64,000 nt of DNA from Pseudomonas frederiksbergensis (GCF_003732665.1 NZ_MOBP01000002.1:62001-126000), one strand, 5' to 3'; positions 54,203-62,766 are shown, counted from the stretch's first letter. The notes: generated by a model not told the origin, from the letters alone. Translations and numbers: made by a program.

Positions 54203-54868
54203 TCAGTGTTTTGGGAGGCTGCTCACAATGTCCAGCAGCACGCGTTCGGAGTCGTTGAGGTAGCGGCTCATGGCGTCCTCGGCGTCCTTCTTGCGGCCAT
54301 CGCCCAGCAGGTCGTGAATGTGTCGGTCACGGTCGAGCCAGGGTTTCTGGAAGGTTTCTTCGTTGGGTGCATTGGAAAACACCAGGCGCATCTGGGCCGC
54401 GACCTGGGTGAAGAATTCGTCGAACAACGGACTGCGCATCAGGCCGACGATATGCTGGTGAAAACGCAGACTGTGGGTGCCGACGGCTTGCCAGTTTTCG
54501 CGATCCTGGGCCAGTTGCGCGGCCTCGATGGCGTCGAGCATCAGGTCGGACTGGTACTCGCGCAGCGGCTTGCTCGCGACGATCGCCTGCAACTCCAGGG
54601 TGCGGCGGACCTTGAACAGATCCCGCACATCGTCCAGCCCCATTCGCCGCACTATCACCCCTTTGTTGCGCACATAACTGGTCAGGCCTTCGCGACCCAA
54701 CTGGTGCAACGCTTCGCGCACCGTATTGCGCGAGGCGTTGTAGGCGTTGACCAGTTCGCTTTCCACCAGTGGCATGCCTGGCAACAAGCGCCCGCCGATG
54801 ATGTCTGCGCGCAACTCGAGGGCGACCTGGTCCGGCAGCGACAAGCTTGTTTCCTTGGATAGGTTCAC
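54203..54868 (-). CDS. GntR-family regulator (FadR/FCD subfamily)
   Basis: 221 aa from a GTG at 54868. N-terminal wHTH (SLPDQVALELRADIIGGRLLPGMPLVESELVNAYNASRNTVREALHQLGREGL) and FCD effector domain with D/H metal-site positions (LRFHQHIVGLMRSPLFDEF, RDRHIHDLLGDGR). Upstream, GATTGTTCAACAATC matches the FCD consensus TNGTNNNACNA. Likely autoregulatory and controls the DUF1989 gene. Confidence 0.9.
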   Translation of the reverse strand: MNLSKETSLSLPDQVALELRADIIGGRLLPGMPLVESELVNAYNASRNTVREALHQLGREGLTSYVRNKGVIVRRMGLDDVRDLFKVRRTLELQAIVASKPLREYQSDLMLDAIEAAQLAQDRENWQAVGTHSLRFHQHIVGLMRSPLFDEFFTQVAAQMRLVFSNAPNEETFQKPWLDRDRHIHDLLGDGRKKDAEDAMSRYLNDSERVLLDIVSSLPKH

Positions 54869-54889
54869 TGTGGCGCTCGCATCGGTGGT

Positions 54890-54904
54890 GATTGTTCAAC
54901 AATC
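54890..54904. promoter_or_regulatory. FCD-type GntR operator candidate
   Basis: Perfect palindrome GATTGTTCAACAATC containing TTGTTCAACAA, an exact fit to TNGTNNNACNA, 22 bp upstream of the GntR GTG start. Confidence 0.7.
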
Positions 54905-55145
54905 TTTAATGAACAGACATGCGTTTACCGTGCCAATCATTGACCCAGGGCCGAGTGAATTCTGGCCGTCGACACCGATGGTCACCGGGTCTGGCCCGTC
55001 GACAGCGGCGATCTATACTCAAAAGTTCGTTATGCAACACGTCGACACCTGTGCGCCGTGCGACGCACCCGTGCCAATCGCCAAAGTAACCAGCCCGAGT
55101 CCCGAAAACGACTGTGCTCAATGGCTGATGGTTATGGAGAACATC

Positions 55146-56033
55146 ATGAAATATAAGCTTCTTTCAGGCGTTGTACTGGCGCTCGCGGCGACCGTGGTCA
55201 TGCCCGGTGCGTGGGCGGCAAAGGCACAAGCAGTGGCGTCGGATGGTGCTGATCACGTTGGCGCCGGGGCAGTCGCTTCCGATGGTGCTGATCACGTTGG
55301 TGCTGGGGCAGTCGCCTCCGATGGTGCTGATCACGTTGGCGCTGGGGCAGTCGCCTCCGATGGTGCTGATCACGTTGGCGCTGGGGCAGTCGCTTCCGAT
55401 GGTGCTGATCATGTCGGTGCTGGGGCAGTCGCCTCCGATGGGGCTGATCACGTCGGTGCTGGGGCTGTCGCCTCCGATGGTGCTGATCACGTCGGTGCTG
55501 GCGCAGTCACCTCCGATGGTGCAGATCACGTTGGCGCTGGGGCAGTCGCATCCGATGGCGCCGATCACGTAGGCGCTGGGGCAGTCGCTTCCGATGGTGC
55601 TGATCACGTTGGTGCTGGGGCAGTCGCTTCCGATGGCGCTGATCATGTCGGCGCCGGGGCAGTCGCCTCCGATGGTTCCGATCACGTCGGTGCCGGGGCA
55701 GTCGCCTCCGATGGTTCCGATCACGTCGGTGCCGGGGCGGTCGCCTCCGATGGTTCCGATCACGTCGGCGCTGGGGCAGTTGCTTCTGATGGTGCTGATC
55801 ACGTCGGCGCTGGCGCAGTCGCTTCCGATGGCGCCGATCACGTAGGCGCTGGCGCAGTCGCTTCCGATGGTGCCGATCACGTAGGCGCCGGTGCACTCGC
55901 CTCAGACGGCGCCGATCACGCCAACGCCGCCCGCCTCGCCTACTCGCGCAGTGGCATTGGTTCGGATCGAGTGGCATCCTCACTGATGGACGGCAGTTAT
56001 TCCGACCAATTCAACAGCCCAATCAATCAGTGA
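55146..56033 (+). CDS. Secreted protein with 18 tandem 13-residue repeats
   Basis: 295 aa from the ATG at 55146, with GGAGA six bases upstream; longer in-frame starts precede the signal peptide. Residues 1-25 are a Sec signal peptide (ending GAWAA). Residues 29-262 are 18 copies of AVASDG[AS]DHVGAG, the last degenerating to ALASDGADHANAA. A 33-residue non-repetitive tail (RLAYSRSGIGSDRV...) ends the protein. No catalytic residues. Regular Asp/His spacing could bind divalent cations or stack as a beta-solenoid (inference). The motif is shared with the degenerate repeats at 124-447. Divergent from the GntR gene; msrA follows 21 bp downstream. Confidence 0.85.
   Translation: MKYKLLSGVVLALAATVVMPGAWAAKAQAVASDGADHVGAGAVASDGADHVGAGAVASDGADHVGAGAVASDGADHVGAGAVASDGADHVGAGAVASDGADHVGAGAVASDGADHVGAGAVTSDGADHVGAGAVASDGADHVGAGAVASDGADHVGAGAVASDGADHVGAGAVASDGSDHVGAGAVASDGSDHVGAGAVASDGSDHVGAGAVASDGADHVGAGAVASDGADHVGAGAVASDGADHVGAGALASDGADHANAARLAYSRSGIGSDRVASSLMDGSYSDQFNSPINQ
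55230..55931 (+). repeat. 18 x 39-bp in-frame tandem DNA repeat
   Basis: Units vary mainly at third codon positions (GGTGCTGATCACGTTGG versus GGCGCCGATCACGTAGG types) while the peptide stays nearly constant. Prone to slippage copy-number change. Confidence 0.95.
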
Positions 56034-56053
56034 CCCGAGGGGAATGACCATCC

Positions 56054-56560
56054 ATGACGACGCAAACCGAAACCGCCATCCTGGCCGGTGGCTGCTTCTG
56101 GGGCATGCAGGATCTGCTGCGACGCTACCCCGGCGTGCTGTCCACACGGGTGGGCTATTCGGGCGGCGATGTGCCGAACGCGACCTATCGCAACCACGGT
56201 AACCACGCCGAAGCGATCGAGATCGTGTTCGACCCGCAGCAAATCAGCTACCGCCAGATCCTCGAGTTTTTCTTCCAGATCCACGACCCGACGACCCAGA
56301 ATCGCCAGGGCAACGACATCGGCGCCAGCTACCGCTCTGCCCTGTTCTACCTCAGCGAAGAACAGAAACGGGTCGCCGAAGACACCGTCGCCGACGTCAA
56401 CGCTTCGGGGCTGTGGCCCGGCAAGGTGGTCACCGAAATCACCCCGGCCGGACCGTTCTGGGAAGCCGAACCGGAACACCAGGACTACCTCGAACGCCTG
56501 CCCGACGGCTACACCTGCCACTTCATCCGCCCAGGCTGGAAACTGCCACGACGCGGCTAA
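56054..56560 (+). CDS. msrA: Peptide-methionine (S)-S-oxide reductase MsrA
   Basis: 168 aa. Catalytic Cys14 in GGCFWGMQD, then [29 protein letters not shown] and [23 protein letters not shown]. Repairs oxidised methionine (S-sulfoxide) using thioredoxin. Ends in a strong terminator at 56565. Proximity to the repeat protein may be co-transcription (21-bp gap). Confidence 0.95.
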   Translation: MTTQTETAILAGGCFWGMQDLLRRYPGVLSTRVGYSGGDVPNATYRNHGNHAEAIEIVFDPQQISYRQILEFFFQIHDPTTQNRQGNDIGASYRSALFYLSEEQKRVAEDTVADVNASGLWPGKVVTEITPAGPFWEAEPEHQDYLERLPDGYTCHFIRPGWKLPRRG

Positions 56561-56564
56561 GTAC

Positions 56565-56601
56565 AAAAAAGAGGCGGCTCGAAGGAGCCGCCTCTTTTTT
56601 T
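56565..56601. terminator. Rho-independent terminator
   Basis: GAGGCGGCTC-GAAG-GAGCCGCCTC flanked by A- and T-runs; a perfect 10-bp stem downstream of msrA. Confidence 0.95.
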
Positions 56602-56705
56602 GGCTGACTGACAGCCCGTTGCCAAACCGCCCGAGGCCTGGCGCAAACCAGCTAATCTGAATAGAGCACGACCACAACCACGCCTCTTGCTACAGGGGAC
56701 CCGGG

Positions 56706-56999
56706 ATGACCAGGAAAACAGCACGCCAATGCGCGTCATGGCTCCTTCCCTCCCTGATCGCCATCAACCTGGCGCTGACGGCGGGATGTGCAAGCAAAAC
56801 GACTCGCTATTCGGCTTCGAACAGAGGCTCAAGTTGCTACGCCAAAGCGCTTCCCTCTTCCGGCGAGGGTGGCCTGGCCTGGGGCGATACCTTGAGCATG
56901 GCGCGCAAAAAATCCCTGGATAACTGCATGCGCTATGCAGGCCGATCCGGTGGTACGCCTGATACTTGTCAGGTCGTGTTGGCGCAGTGCAGGCACTGA
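56706..56999 (+). CDS. Small Cys-rich lipoprotein
   Basis: 97 aa. MTRKTARQCASWLLPSLIAINLALTAGC ends in a lipobox (LTAGC). The mature part has four more cysteines: SSCYAKALP, LDNCMRYA, DTCQVV and AQCRH, likely two disulfides. No domain recognised. The 5' of the gene has no clear RBS, but the lipobox supports the frame. Confidence 0.72.
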   Translation: MTRKTARQCASWLLPSLIAINLALTAGCASKTTRYSASNRGSSCYAKALPSSGEGGLAWGDTLSMARKKSLDNCMRYAGRSGGTPDTCQVVLAQCRH

Positions 57000-57026
57000 C
57001 CAGCACCACCGAATCAACCCACAACC

Positions 57027-57410
57027 TCAGCCCTTCCTGGCCGCCATCGCCGTCACTTCCACACGCATGCCTTCAACCGCCAGCGCAGCCACGCCCACCG
57101 CTGCACGCACCGGCCACGGTTTGGCGAAGTAGCGTTTGTAGACTTCGTTGAACGCGGCGCGGTCGGCCATGTCGGTGAGGTAGATGGTCAGGTGCAGGAC
57201 GCGGTCCATGGAACTGCCGGCGCGTTCGAGTGCGACTTTCAGCGCTTGCAGGGTGCATTCGCTCTGCTCGACGATGCCGCCCAGTTCCAGGCTGCCGTCG
57301 GCGCGGGTCGGGATTTGTGTGGAGACCAGCAGGCCGCCGAAACCGGCGACGTCGGAAGAGATGGAATCGGTGTCCGGGTCGGGGGTGAAGGTGATGTCTT
57401 GGTTTGCCAT
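57027..57410 (-). CDS. RidA-family enamine/imine deaminase
   Basis: 127 aa. YjgF/RidA fold: GFGGLLVSTQIPTRADGSLELGGIVEQSECTLQALKVALERAGSSMDRVLHLTIYLTDMADRAAFNEVYKRYF, then conserved Arg in PVRAAVGVAALAVEGMRVEVTAMA. Hydrolyses reactive enamine intermediates from PLP enzymes. Stand-alone; shares the intergenic region with ohr on the other strand. Confidence 0.9.
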   Translation of the reverse strand: MANQDITFTPDPDTDSISSDVAGFGGLLVSTQIPTRADGSLELGGIVEQSECTLQALKVALERAGSSMDRVLHLTIYLTDMADRAAFNEVYKRYFAKPWPVRAAVGVAALAVEGMRVEVTAMAARKG

Positions 57411-57564
57411 GGGGATCTCGTGTCTGGAGTACGTGGCGGGCAGTTTACAGGCCCATGGCGGAGTTGTTGGTGTGTTGGCTGAAAAACCTGAGCTTCAACC
57501 ACTCGTCGGCAAGGCATCCCCTCCCCCATTGACACCAATAGGCACCTGCGTAATTTTTACTTAA

Positions 57565-57590
57565 ATCGCATACGATCTAAACGCATACGA
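57565..57590. promoter_or_regulatory. Candidate OhrR operator upstream of ohr1
   Basis: CGCATACGA repeated directly at 57567-57575 and 57582-57590, 15 bp apart. The left copy sits in ATCGCATACGAT, a near-palindrome. Confidence 0.6.
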
Positions 57591-57629
57591 CAACAAACCC
57601 AACCCAACGCAATTCTGAGGATTCATCCC

Positions 57630-58082
57630 ATGAGCAAGATCGAAAAAGTCCTGGCCAGCGGCAAAACCCACACCACTCTGAGCAGCACCGGCATCACATC
57701 CCGTGGCCATAACGGCAGTGTCGATATTCAACTCTCGTCCCCCGGCAGCGCAAAACCGGCACACGTGTTCTCGGCCATCCAGCCGCACCCTACCGCCGAG
57801 CAACTGTTCGCCGGTGCCTGGTCAGCCTGTTTCATCGCCGCTGTCGGCCTCGCCGCCAAACAATTGAATGTCGAATTGCCGGCAGATCACGCCGTTGATA
57901 TCGAAGTGGATCTGGGCCAGACCGGTTCGGCCTATTTCCTCCAGGCTCGCCTGACCCTGCGCGTACCGGGCCTGGCAGAAGACGTCGCCACCGCACTGGT
58001 CCACGCCGCCGACAGCATCTGCCCTTACTCGAAAGCGATCAAAGGCAACATCGACGTAGCCCTGAACGTGCTGACGGCTTGA
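57630..58082 (+). CDS. Organic hydroperoxide resistance protein (Ohr)
   Basis: 150 aa. OsmC/Ohr fold. Catalytic C67 (GAWSACFIA) and resolving C131 (ICPYSKA) are both present, with Arg in the VDIQLS/GRAK-like stretch. Reduces organic peroxides using lipoyl/thiol donors. One of two tandem paralogues, each with the same 15-bp-spaced operator repeats upstream; the regulator gene follows. Confidence 0.93.
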   Translation: MSKIEKVLASGKTHTTLSSTGITSRGHNGSVDIQLSSPGSAKPAHVFSAIQPHPTAEQLFAGAWSACFIAAVGLAAKQLNVELPADHAVDIEVDLGQTGSAYFLQARLTLRVPGLAEDVATALVHAADSICPYSKAIKGNIDVALNVLTA

Positions 58083-58101
58083 TCGCTTAAAAATCCTATA
58101 T

Positions 58102-58127
58102 ATCGCATGCGATACAAGCGCATGCGA
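58102..58127. promoter_or_regulatory. Candidate OhrR operator upstream of ohr2
   Basis: CGCATGCGA directly repeated at 58104-58112 and 58119-58127, 15 bp apart, same geometry as upstream of the first ohr. The first copy lies in the perfect palindrome TATCGCATGCGATA. Confidence 0.65.
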
Positions 58128-58155
58128 AAACAACCAGAACATTGAGACCCCCATC

Positions 58156-58608
58156 ATGAGCAAGATCGAAAAAGTCCTGGCCACCGGCAAAACCCACACC
58201 ACCCTCAGCAACACGGGCAGCACCGCGCGCGGCCATACCGCCGACGTCGATATCCAACTCTCGTCCCCCGGCAGCGCGAAGCCAGCGCACGTTTTCACTG
58301 GCACTCAACCGCATCCGGCCGCCGAGCAATTGTTCGCTGGCGCCTGGTCAGCCTGCTACACCGCCGCCGTCGGGTTAGTGGCTGGTGAGATGAACGTGGT
58401 GTTGCCGTCAGACTTTTCCGTCGATATCGAAGTGGATCTGGGGCAGACCGGCCCGGCCTACTTCCTCCAGGCTCGCTTGACCCTGCGCGTGCCGGGAATG
58501 GCGCAAGACGTGGCGACGACCCTGGCGCACACCGCCGACCAGATCTGCCCGTACTCGAAAGCAACACGAGGCAACATCGATGTGGCGTTGAATGTCCTCA
58601 CGGCGTGA
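58156..58608 (+). CDS. Organic hydroperoxide resistance protein, second paralogue
   Basis: 150 aa, same length as its neighbour and similar throughout; C67 (GAWSACYTA) and C131 (ICPYSKA) are conserved. Differences concentrate around the substrate pocket (e.g. VGLVAGEMNVVLPSDF versus AKQLNVELPADH), so the copies may have different peroxide preference. Followed by a hairpin, then the regulator gene. Confidence 0.93.
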   Translation: MSKIEKVLATGKTHTTLSNTGSTARGHTADVDIQLSSPGSAKPAHVFTGTQPHPAAEQLFAGAWSACYTAAVGLVAGEMNVVLPSDFSVDIEVDLGQTGPAYFLQARLTLRVPGMAQDVATTLAHTADQICPYSKATRGNIDVALNVLTA

Positions 58609-58616
58609 TGATTGCC

Positions 58617-58644
58617 GGCCGGTTCGATAAGCGTCGAACCGGCC
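58617..58644. terminator. Hairpin downstream of ohr2
   Basis: GGCCGGTTCGA (58617-58627), 6-nt loop, TCGAACCGGCC (58634-58644): a perfect 11-bp stem with no long T-run. Likely terminator or mRNA-stabilising element. Confidence 0.6.
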
Positions 58645-58736
58645 ATCCTTCGCCATTTTGAGCACTTCCGACACCATCGCACACGAGGTATATTTCACGG
58701 GTTCGCGCCATCCACCCATGGCGCAAGAGGCTCCTT

Positions 58737-59195
58737 ATGAAATCCACTGACACCACACCCTCCACCGACCTGAAACTCTCGGACTTCCTGTGTTTCGCGG
58801 TCTATTCCACCAACCTGGCATTCGGCAAGGCCTATAAGCCGGTCCTCGAACGCATCGGGCTGACGTACACGCAATACATCACCATCGTTGCGCTGTGGGA
58901 GGAAGACAACCAGACCGTCGGCAGCCTGGGCGAAAAGCTGTTCCTGGAATCCAACACGCTGACGCCGATCCTGAAAAAACTCGAAGCCATGGGCTATCTC
59001 CAGCGCCAACGGGACCCTGAGGACGAGCGCCAAGTGCGGATCAACCTGACCCAGGCCGGCCGCGATTTGCGTGAAGACCAGCCGAAACTGGCCCCGAATA
59101 CCACCGGCCTGACCCAAGACGAGTTCACGCAATTGCAAAAAGCGATCGTGCGGTTGCGCAGCAATGTCATCAAGTCGACGAAAGACGCGCAATGA
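58737..59195 (+). CDS. OhrR-like MarR-family peroxide sensor
   Basis: 152 aa. The N-terminal reactive Cys19 (LSDFLCFAVYS) is the sensing cysteine of OhrR, followed by LTYTQYITIVALWEEDNQTVGSLGEKLFLESNTLTPILKKLEAMGYLQRQRDPEDERQVRI. Represses the ohr genes until oxidised by organic peroxides. Overlaps the next gene by four bases (ATGA). Confidence 0.93.
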   Translation: MKSTDTTPSTDLKLSDFLCFAVYSTNLAFGKAYKPVLERIGLTYTQYITIVALWEEDNQTVGSLGEKLFLESNTLTPILKKLEAMGYLQRQRDPEDERQVRINLTQAGRDLREDQPKLAPNTTGLTQDEFTQLQKAIVRLRSNVIKSTKDAQ

Positions 59196-59509
59196 ACCCG
59201 CACCGCCCTGCCCTGACCGCCCGCGAGGTGTGCCAGGTATTGCGCGATGCTGCGTTGGGCATTCGCCCGTTGCAGCGCCTCGACCTCGTACGAATCGAAA
59301 TCGAAGGCTGGCGCCTGACCCTCGACCTGGACGGCGAGCGTTTGCGGCACTGCCAGAGTTGTCAGAGCCCGGACGGTCGCGAAGGGTTTTTTGAGAGTTG
59401 GCAGCGTTACGGCACTGATCCGGTGAGTTTGCTCAGCACTTGGGAATTGGCGCAGGTTGAGCGGTTGATTTTTCGCCCACTGGCCACAACCCCGGTCACC
59501 GGGATTTGA
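59192..59509 (+). CDS. Conserved small protein of unknown function (DUF7693-like)
   Basis: 105 aa. TAREVCQVLRDAALGIRPLQRLDLVRIEIEGWRLTLDLDGERLRHCQSCQSPDGREG: small soluble pseudomonad protein, with two close cysteines (HCQSC). I associate it with DUF7693 but am not sure. ATGA overlap with ohrR suggests co-translation. Confidence 0.68.
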   Translation: MNPHRPALTAREVCQVLRDAALGIRPLQRLDLVRIEIEGWRLTLDLDGERLRHCQSCQSPDGREGFFESWQRYGTDPVSLLSTWELAQVERLIFRPLATTPVTGI

Positions 59510-59588
59510 CACACACGACGTTGCTCGACACAGTCACGCCCCGATCCGGCCAAGGGTGCCGGACGTTCGTGGTGAAAAGGGGCGGCAG

Positions 59589-60284
59589 TTGAACGAACAC
59601 ACATTGTCCATGCGTCTGGAGCGCGTGGCGGCGCATGTGCCGGCGGGTGCGCGCCTGGCCGATATCGGCTCGGACCACGGCTACCTGCCGGTGGCCTTGA
59701 TGCGTCGTGGCGCTATCGTCGCAGCGGTGGCTGGCGAGGTGGCGTTGACGCCGTTTCGCGCGGCTGAACGCACCGTTCGCGAGAACGACCTGGAGCAGCA
59801 CATCACCGTGCGCCTGGCCAGCGGCCTGTCAGCCATCGAACCGGTCGACGGGATCACCGCGATCAGTATTTGCGGCATGGGCGGCGAAACCATCCGCGAC
59901 ATCCTCGACCACGGCAAGGCCCGACTCAGCGGCCAGGAACGCCTGATTCTGCAACCCAACGGCGGCGAACAGCCCCTGCGCCAATGGCTGATGGAGCATG
60001 ACTACCGCATCCTCGTCGAGGAACTGCTGCGGGAAAAGCGCTTCGACTACGAAATCATCGTCGCCGAACGCGCCGGGCCGGTGGCTTACACCCCTGAAGA
60101 ACTGTACTTCGGCCCGCTACAGATGCAGGCACGCAGCCCGGCGTTCCTGGCCAAGTGGCAGCGTATCCTTCGCGAAAAGCAAAAGACCTTGAACAGCTTC
60201 GCCCATGCGCGTGAAGCGGTGCCCGAGGAGAAGCTTCAGGAGATCGCCCGACAGGCGCGGTGGATCGTCGAATTGCTGGGCTGA
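59589..60284 (+). CDS. tRNA (adenine-22-N1)-methyltransferase TrmK family
   Basis: 231 aa from a TTG at 59589 preceded by AAGGGGCGG; an upstream ATG at 59556 adds non-conserved residues. Motifs RLADIGSDHGYLPVALM (SAM motif I), SICGMGGETIRDIL and RLILQPNGGEQPLRQWL define TrmK. Methylates N1 of A22 in tRNA; in Gammaproteobacteria the tRNA set is small, so a related nucleobase role is possible. Confidence 0.85.
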   Translation: MNEHTLSMRLERVAAHVPAGARLADIGSDHGYLPVALMRRGAIVAAVAGEVALTPFRAAERTVRENDLEQHITVRLASGLSAIEPVDGITAISICGMGGETIRDILDHGKARLSGQERLILQPNGGEQPLRQWLMEHDYRILVEELLREKRFDYEIIVAERAGPVAYTPEELYFGPLQMQARSPAFLAKWQRILREKQKTLNSFAHAREAVPEEKLQEIARQARWIVELLG

Positions 60285-60419
60285 GTTTGGCGTTCGTGCG
60301 CCTGTCGAGCGCGAAAATTGTCATCCCTTTCAAACTTTTCGCTTCACCGGGCGTCCCTGCTGTATACCGCCGACATGGCGTGGTGACTTCACACAACTGA
60401 ATTCAGCTAAGGAACGGTG

Positions 60420-60860
60420 ATGACCTTTTTTATTTTTCTTCTGGCCTGCGCTGCAGCGGCGAGCACCGGGATTCTGTTCAAACCAGGTCAATGGTACGAA
60501 ACCCTGGTCAAACCTAGCTTTACGCCACCCAACTGGCTGTTTCCGGTCGCGTGGTCGGTTATCTATCTGTTGCTCGCCTGGGCCGGGTATCGGTTAAGCC
60601 TGATCCCTGGCAGTCAGACGGTGCTGGCGTTATGGGCGGCGCAGATTGCGCTTAACACACTGTGGACACCGGTGTTCTTCGGCGCGCACCAGGTGTTCGC
60701 CGCCATGCTGATTCTGACGCTACTCTGGCTGGTCGTCGCGGCTATGGTGGTGATGGCCTTGCAGCTCGACGTGATCACGGGGCTGATCCTGTTCCCCTAC
60801 CTGGCGTGGTTGTGTGTCGCCGCCGCGTTGAATTTTTCCATTCTGCGCAACAACCGCTGA
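60420..60860 (+). CDS. TspO/MBR family protein
   Basis: 146 aa from the ATG at 60420 (AAGGA upstream). Five TM helices; PSFTPPNWLFPVAWSVIYLLLAWAGYRL and NTLWTPVFFGAHQV are TspO hallmarks (the WxPxF and W-rich drug/porphyrin pocket). Membrane tryptophan-rich sensory protein binding porphyrins. Overlaps the next gene by one base (TGATG). Confidence 0.92.
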   Translation: MTFFIFLLACAAAASTGILFKPGQWYETLVKPSFTPPNWLFPVAWSVIYLLLAWAGYRLSLIPGSQTVLALWAAQIALNTLWTPVFFGAHQVFAAMLILTLLWLVVAAMVVMALQLDVITGLILFPYLAWLCVAAALNFSILRNNR

Positions 60861-61840
60861 TGGTGAAGCCTCCTGACGTGCCCTGGCCTGCCACCGAGCA
60901 GGACTGGGAACAGGTGCGCAACTTCAATAAAAAACTCGCCTGGTTACCGCGCTTCCGAATCCGCAATCGCTTCACGCCCCGGGTGATTCAGGCGCTGCTG
61001 CGCGCCAGTCAAATCGGCGGCGCGGGTCAATTGCGCCAGCACGGGCTCAAGGCTGAAAGCAAAGTGATTGAGGTCGGCGGCGTTCCCGTGGCCGTGCGGA
61101 TCATCAGGCCCCGAGGCAAGGCCAAGGGCGTTGTGCTGGATATCCATGGCGGCGGATGGGTCATCGGCAATGCGCAAATGAATGACGGCTTTAACGTGGC
61201 CATGGTCAATACCTGCAATGTTACGGTCGTCTCAATCGATTATCGGTTGGCAGTATCGACGCCGATTGAAGGCCTGATGGAAGACTGCCTCACCGCTGCT
61301 CGCTGGGTACTGAAAGATGACCGTGGAGAGTTTGCGAAGCTGCCCGTTATCGTCGTCGGCGAATCGGCAGGCGCTCATCTGGCGGTGGCAACGATGCTGG
61401 CCCTGAAACAATGGCCCGACTTGCTGCAACGGGTGAGCGGCGCGCTGCTGTATTACGGCGTCTACGATTTGACGGGGACGGCAAGCGTCCGCGCAGCGCC
61501 CGCGGATACGCTGCTGTTGGACGGCCCGGGGATGGTCGAGGCATTGCGCCTGCTGACGCCGCACTTGAACGACCAGCAACGCCGGCAGCCACCGTTGTCA
61601 CCGCTGTACGGCGACTTCACCGATTTCCCACCGGCGCTCATGTTCGCTGGCGAGCTGGATCCCCTGAAAGACGACACCCTGGAAATCGCCGAGCGATGGC
61701 AGACCTCGGCACCGGTTGAGGTGCACCTGTTACCGTTTTCGCCCCATGGGTTTATTCATTTTCCAACTGTGGTTGCGCAAAGCGTGCTCGCCTACAGTCG
61801 CGAGTGGATAACGGCGCGGATCGAGGCGACGACCCGGTAA
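60860..61840 (+). CDS. Alpha/beta hydrolase, hormone-sensitive lipase-like
   Basis: 326 aa from the ATG at 60860. HSL-family signatures: oxyanion HGGGW (DIHGGGWVIG), nucleophile Ser in GESAG (VVGESAGAHLAVA), Asp in AGELDPLKDD and His in FSPHGFIHFP. Esterase/lipase for medium/short acyl chains. Translationally coupled to tspO; functional link unclear. Confidence 0.92.
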   Translation: MVKPPDVPWPATEQDWEQVRNFNKKLAWLPRFRIRNRFTPRVIQALLRASQIGGAGQLRQHGLKAESKVIEVGGVPVAVRIIRPRGKAKGVVLDIHGGGWVIGNAQMNDGFNVAMVNTCNVTVVSIDYRLAVSTPIEGLMEDCLTAARWVLKDDRGEFAKLPVIVVGESAGAHLAVATMLALKQWPDLLQRVSGALLYYGVYDLTGTASVRAAPADTLLLDGPGMVEALRLLTPHLNDQQRRQPPLSPLYGDFTDFPPALMFAGELDPLKDDTLEIAERWQTSAPVEVHLLPFSPHGFIHFPTVVAQSVLAYSREWITARIEATTR

Positions 61841-61857
61841 TCGCCGATCAGGCCCGC

Positions 61858-62766
61858 TTACCGGGCCGCCATCAAAACCGGCCCGTCCAGTTCCTCGATT
61901 AAAAAATCCGCGAAGGCACGGGCTGACGGTTTCGCGGCTCGGCCTGCGGCGAAAACTGCATTGAGCTCTATCGTGCCCATGTCCCACTCGGACAGGATTC
62001 TCACCAATGAGCCGTCCTCAATCTCCTTGAGGCAGCCCGCCAGGCTCATCGAGACAATCCCCAAACCCGCTACCGCGGCCACTGTCGACACCTCGTTCAC
62101 CGAAACCGACAGCTTGCCGTCCACACGCACCGAAAAAACTGTGCCCTCATGCCGGAACGACCAGACATGACCGGCAATGGACGGGCCGACGATGACCGAA
62201 TGCGTAGCAAGGTCGGCGGGCAGTCGCGGCGCCCCGGCGCGGGCCAGATAGCTGGGGGCGGCGGCGATCACCCGGGGCGTGGAGCCTATGCGTTTGGCCA
62301 GTGCGTTGGAGTCCGGCAAGGAGCCAAAGCGTAAGGCGACATCCACGCCTTCGGTCACCAGGTCCTGGCGCTGGTCATCCATCAGCAACTCCACTTTCAA
62401 CTCAGGATGACGCTGGAGGAAAACCGGGAGTCGTGGCACCACGGCGCGAATGGCCAGACTCGACGACAAGCCCACTCGCAAGATGCCCCTCAACTCGCCA
62501 TCCCCCCTGGCAGCCTGCTCGGCCTCTTCCAGTGCGGCAAGGATCGGCTCAAGCCGCGCCATGAAATCCGATCCGGCCTCCGTCAGGCTGACGGCGCGGG
62601 TCGTGCGGATCAACAGCGCGGCACCCACCTCTTTTTCAAGCTGTGAGATGACGCGCGAAACCGTCGGCTGGGGGATATTCATCTCGCGCCCGGCCGCCGA
62701 AAAACTGCCCTTGCGCGCAACCCTCAGGAATAGACGCAGGCCGAACAGGTGATCATTCATGGTCAT
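61858..62766 (-). CDS. LysR-family transcriptional regulator
   Basis: 302 aa (a second in-frame ATG is two codons in). HTH: LRLFLRVARKGSFSAAGREMNIPQPTVSRVISQLEKEVGAALLIRTTRAVSLTEAG. Divergent from a peroxiredoxin-like gene and an OYE-family reductase gene, which it likely controls. Confidence 0.9.
   Translation of the reverse strand: MTMNDHLFGLRLFLRVARKGSFSAAGREMNIPQPTVSRVISQLEKEVGAALLIRTTRAVSLTEAGSDFMARLEPILAALEEAEQAARGDGELRGILRVGLSSSLAIRAVVPRLPVFLQRHPELKVELLMDDQRQDLVTEGVDVALRFGSLPDSNALAKRIGSTPRVIAAAPSYLARAGAPRLPADLATHSVIVGPSIAGHVWSFRHEGTVFSVRVDGKLSVSVNEVSTVAAVAGLGIVSMSLAGCLKEIEDGSLVRILSEWDMGTIELNAVFAAGRAAKPSARAFADFLIEELDGPVLMAAR

Noticed and set aside
55164..55983. Antisense frames (158-238 codons) across the repeat protein gene
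   Set aside because: Shadow frames kept open by the 39-bp in-frame repeat; peptides are low-complexity reflections of it.
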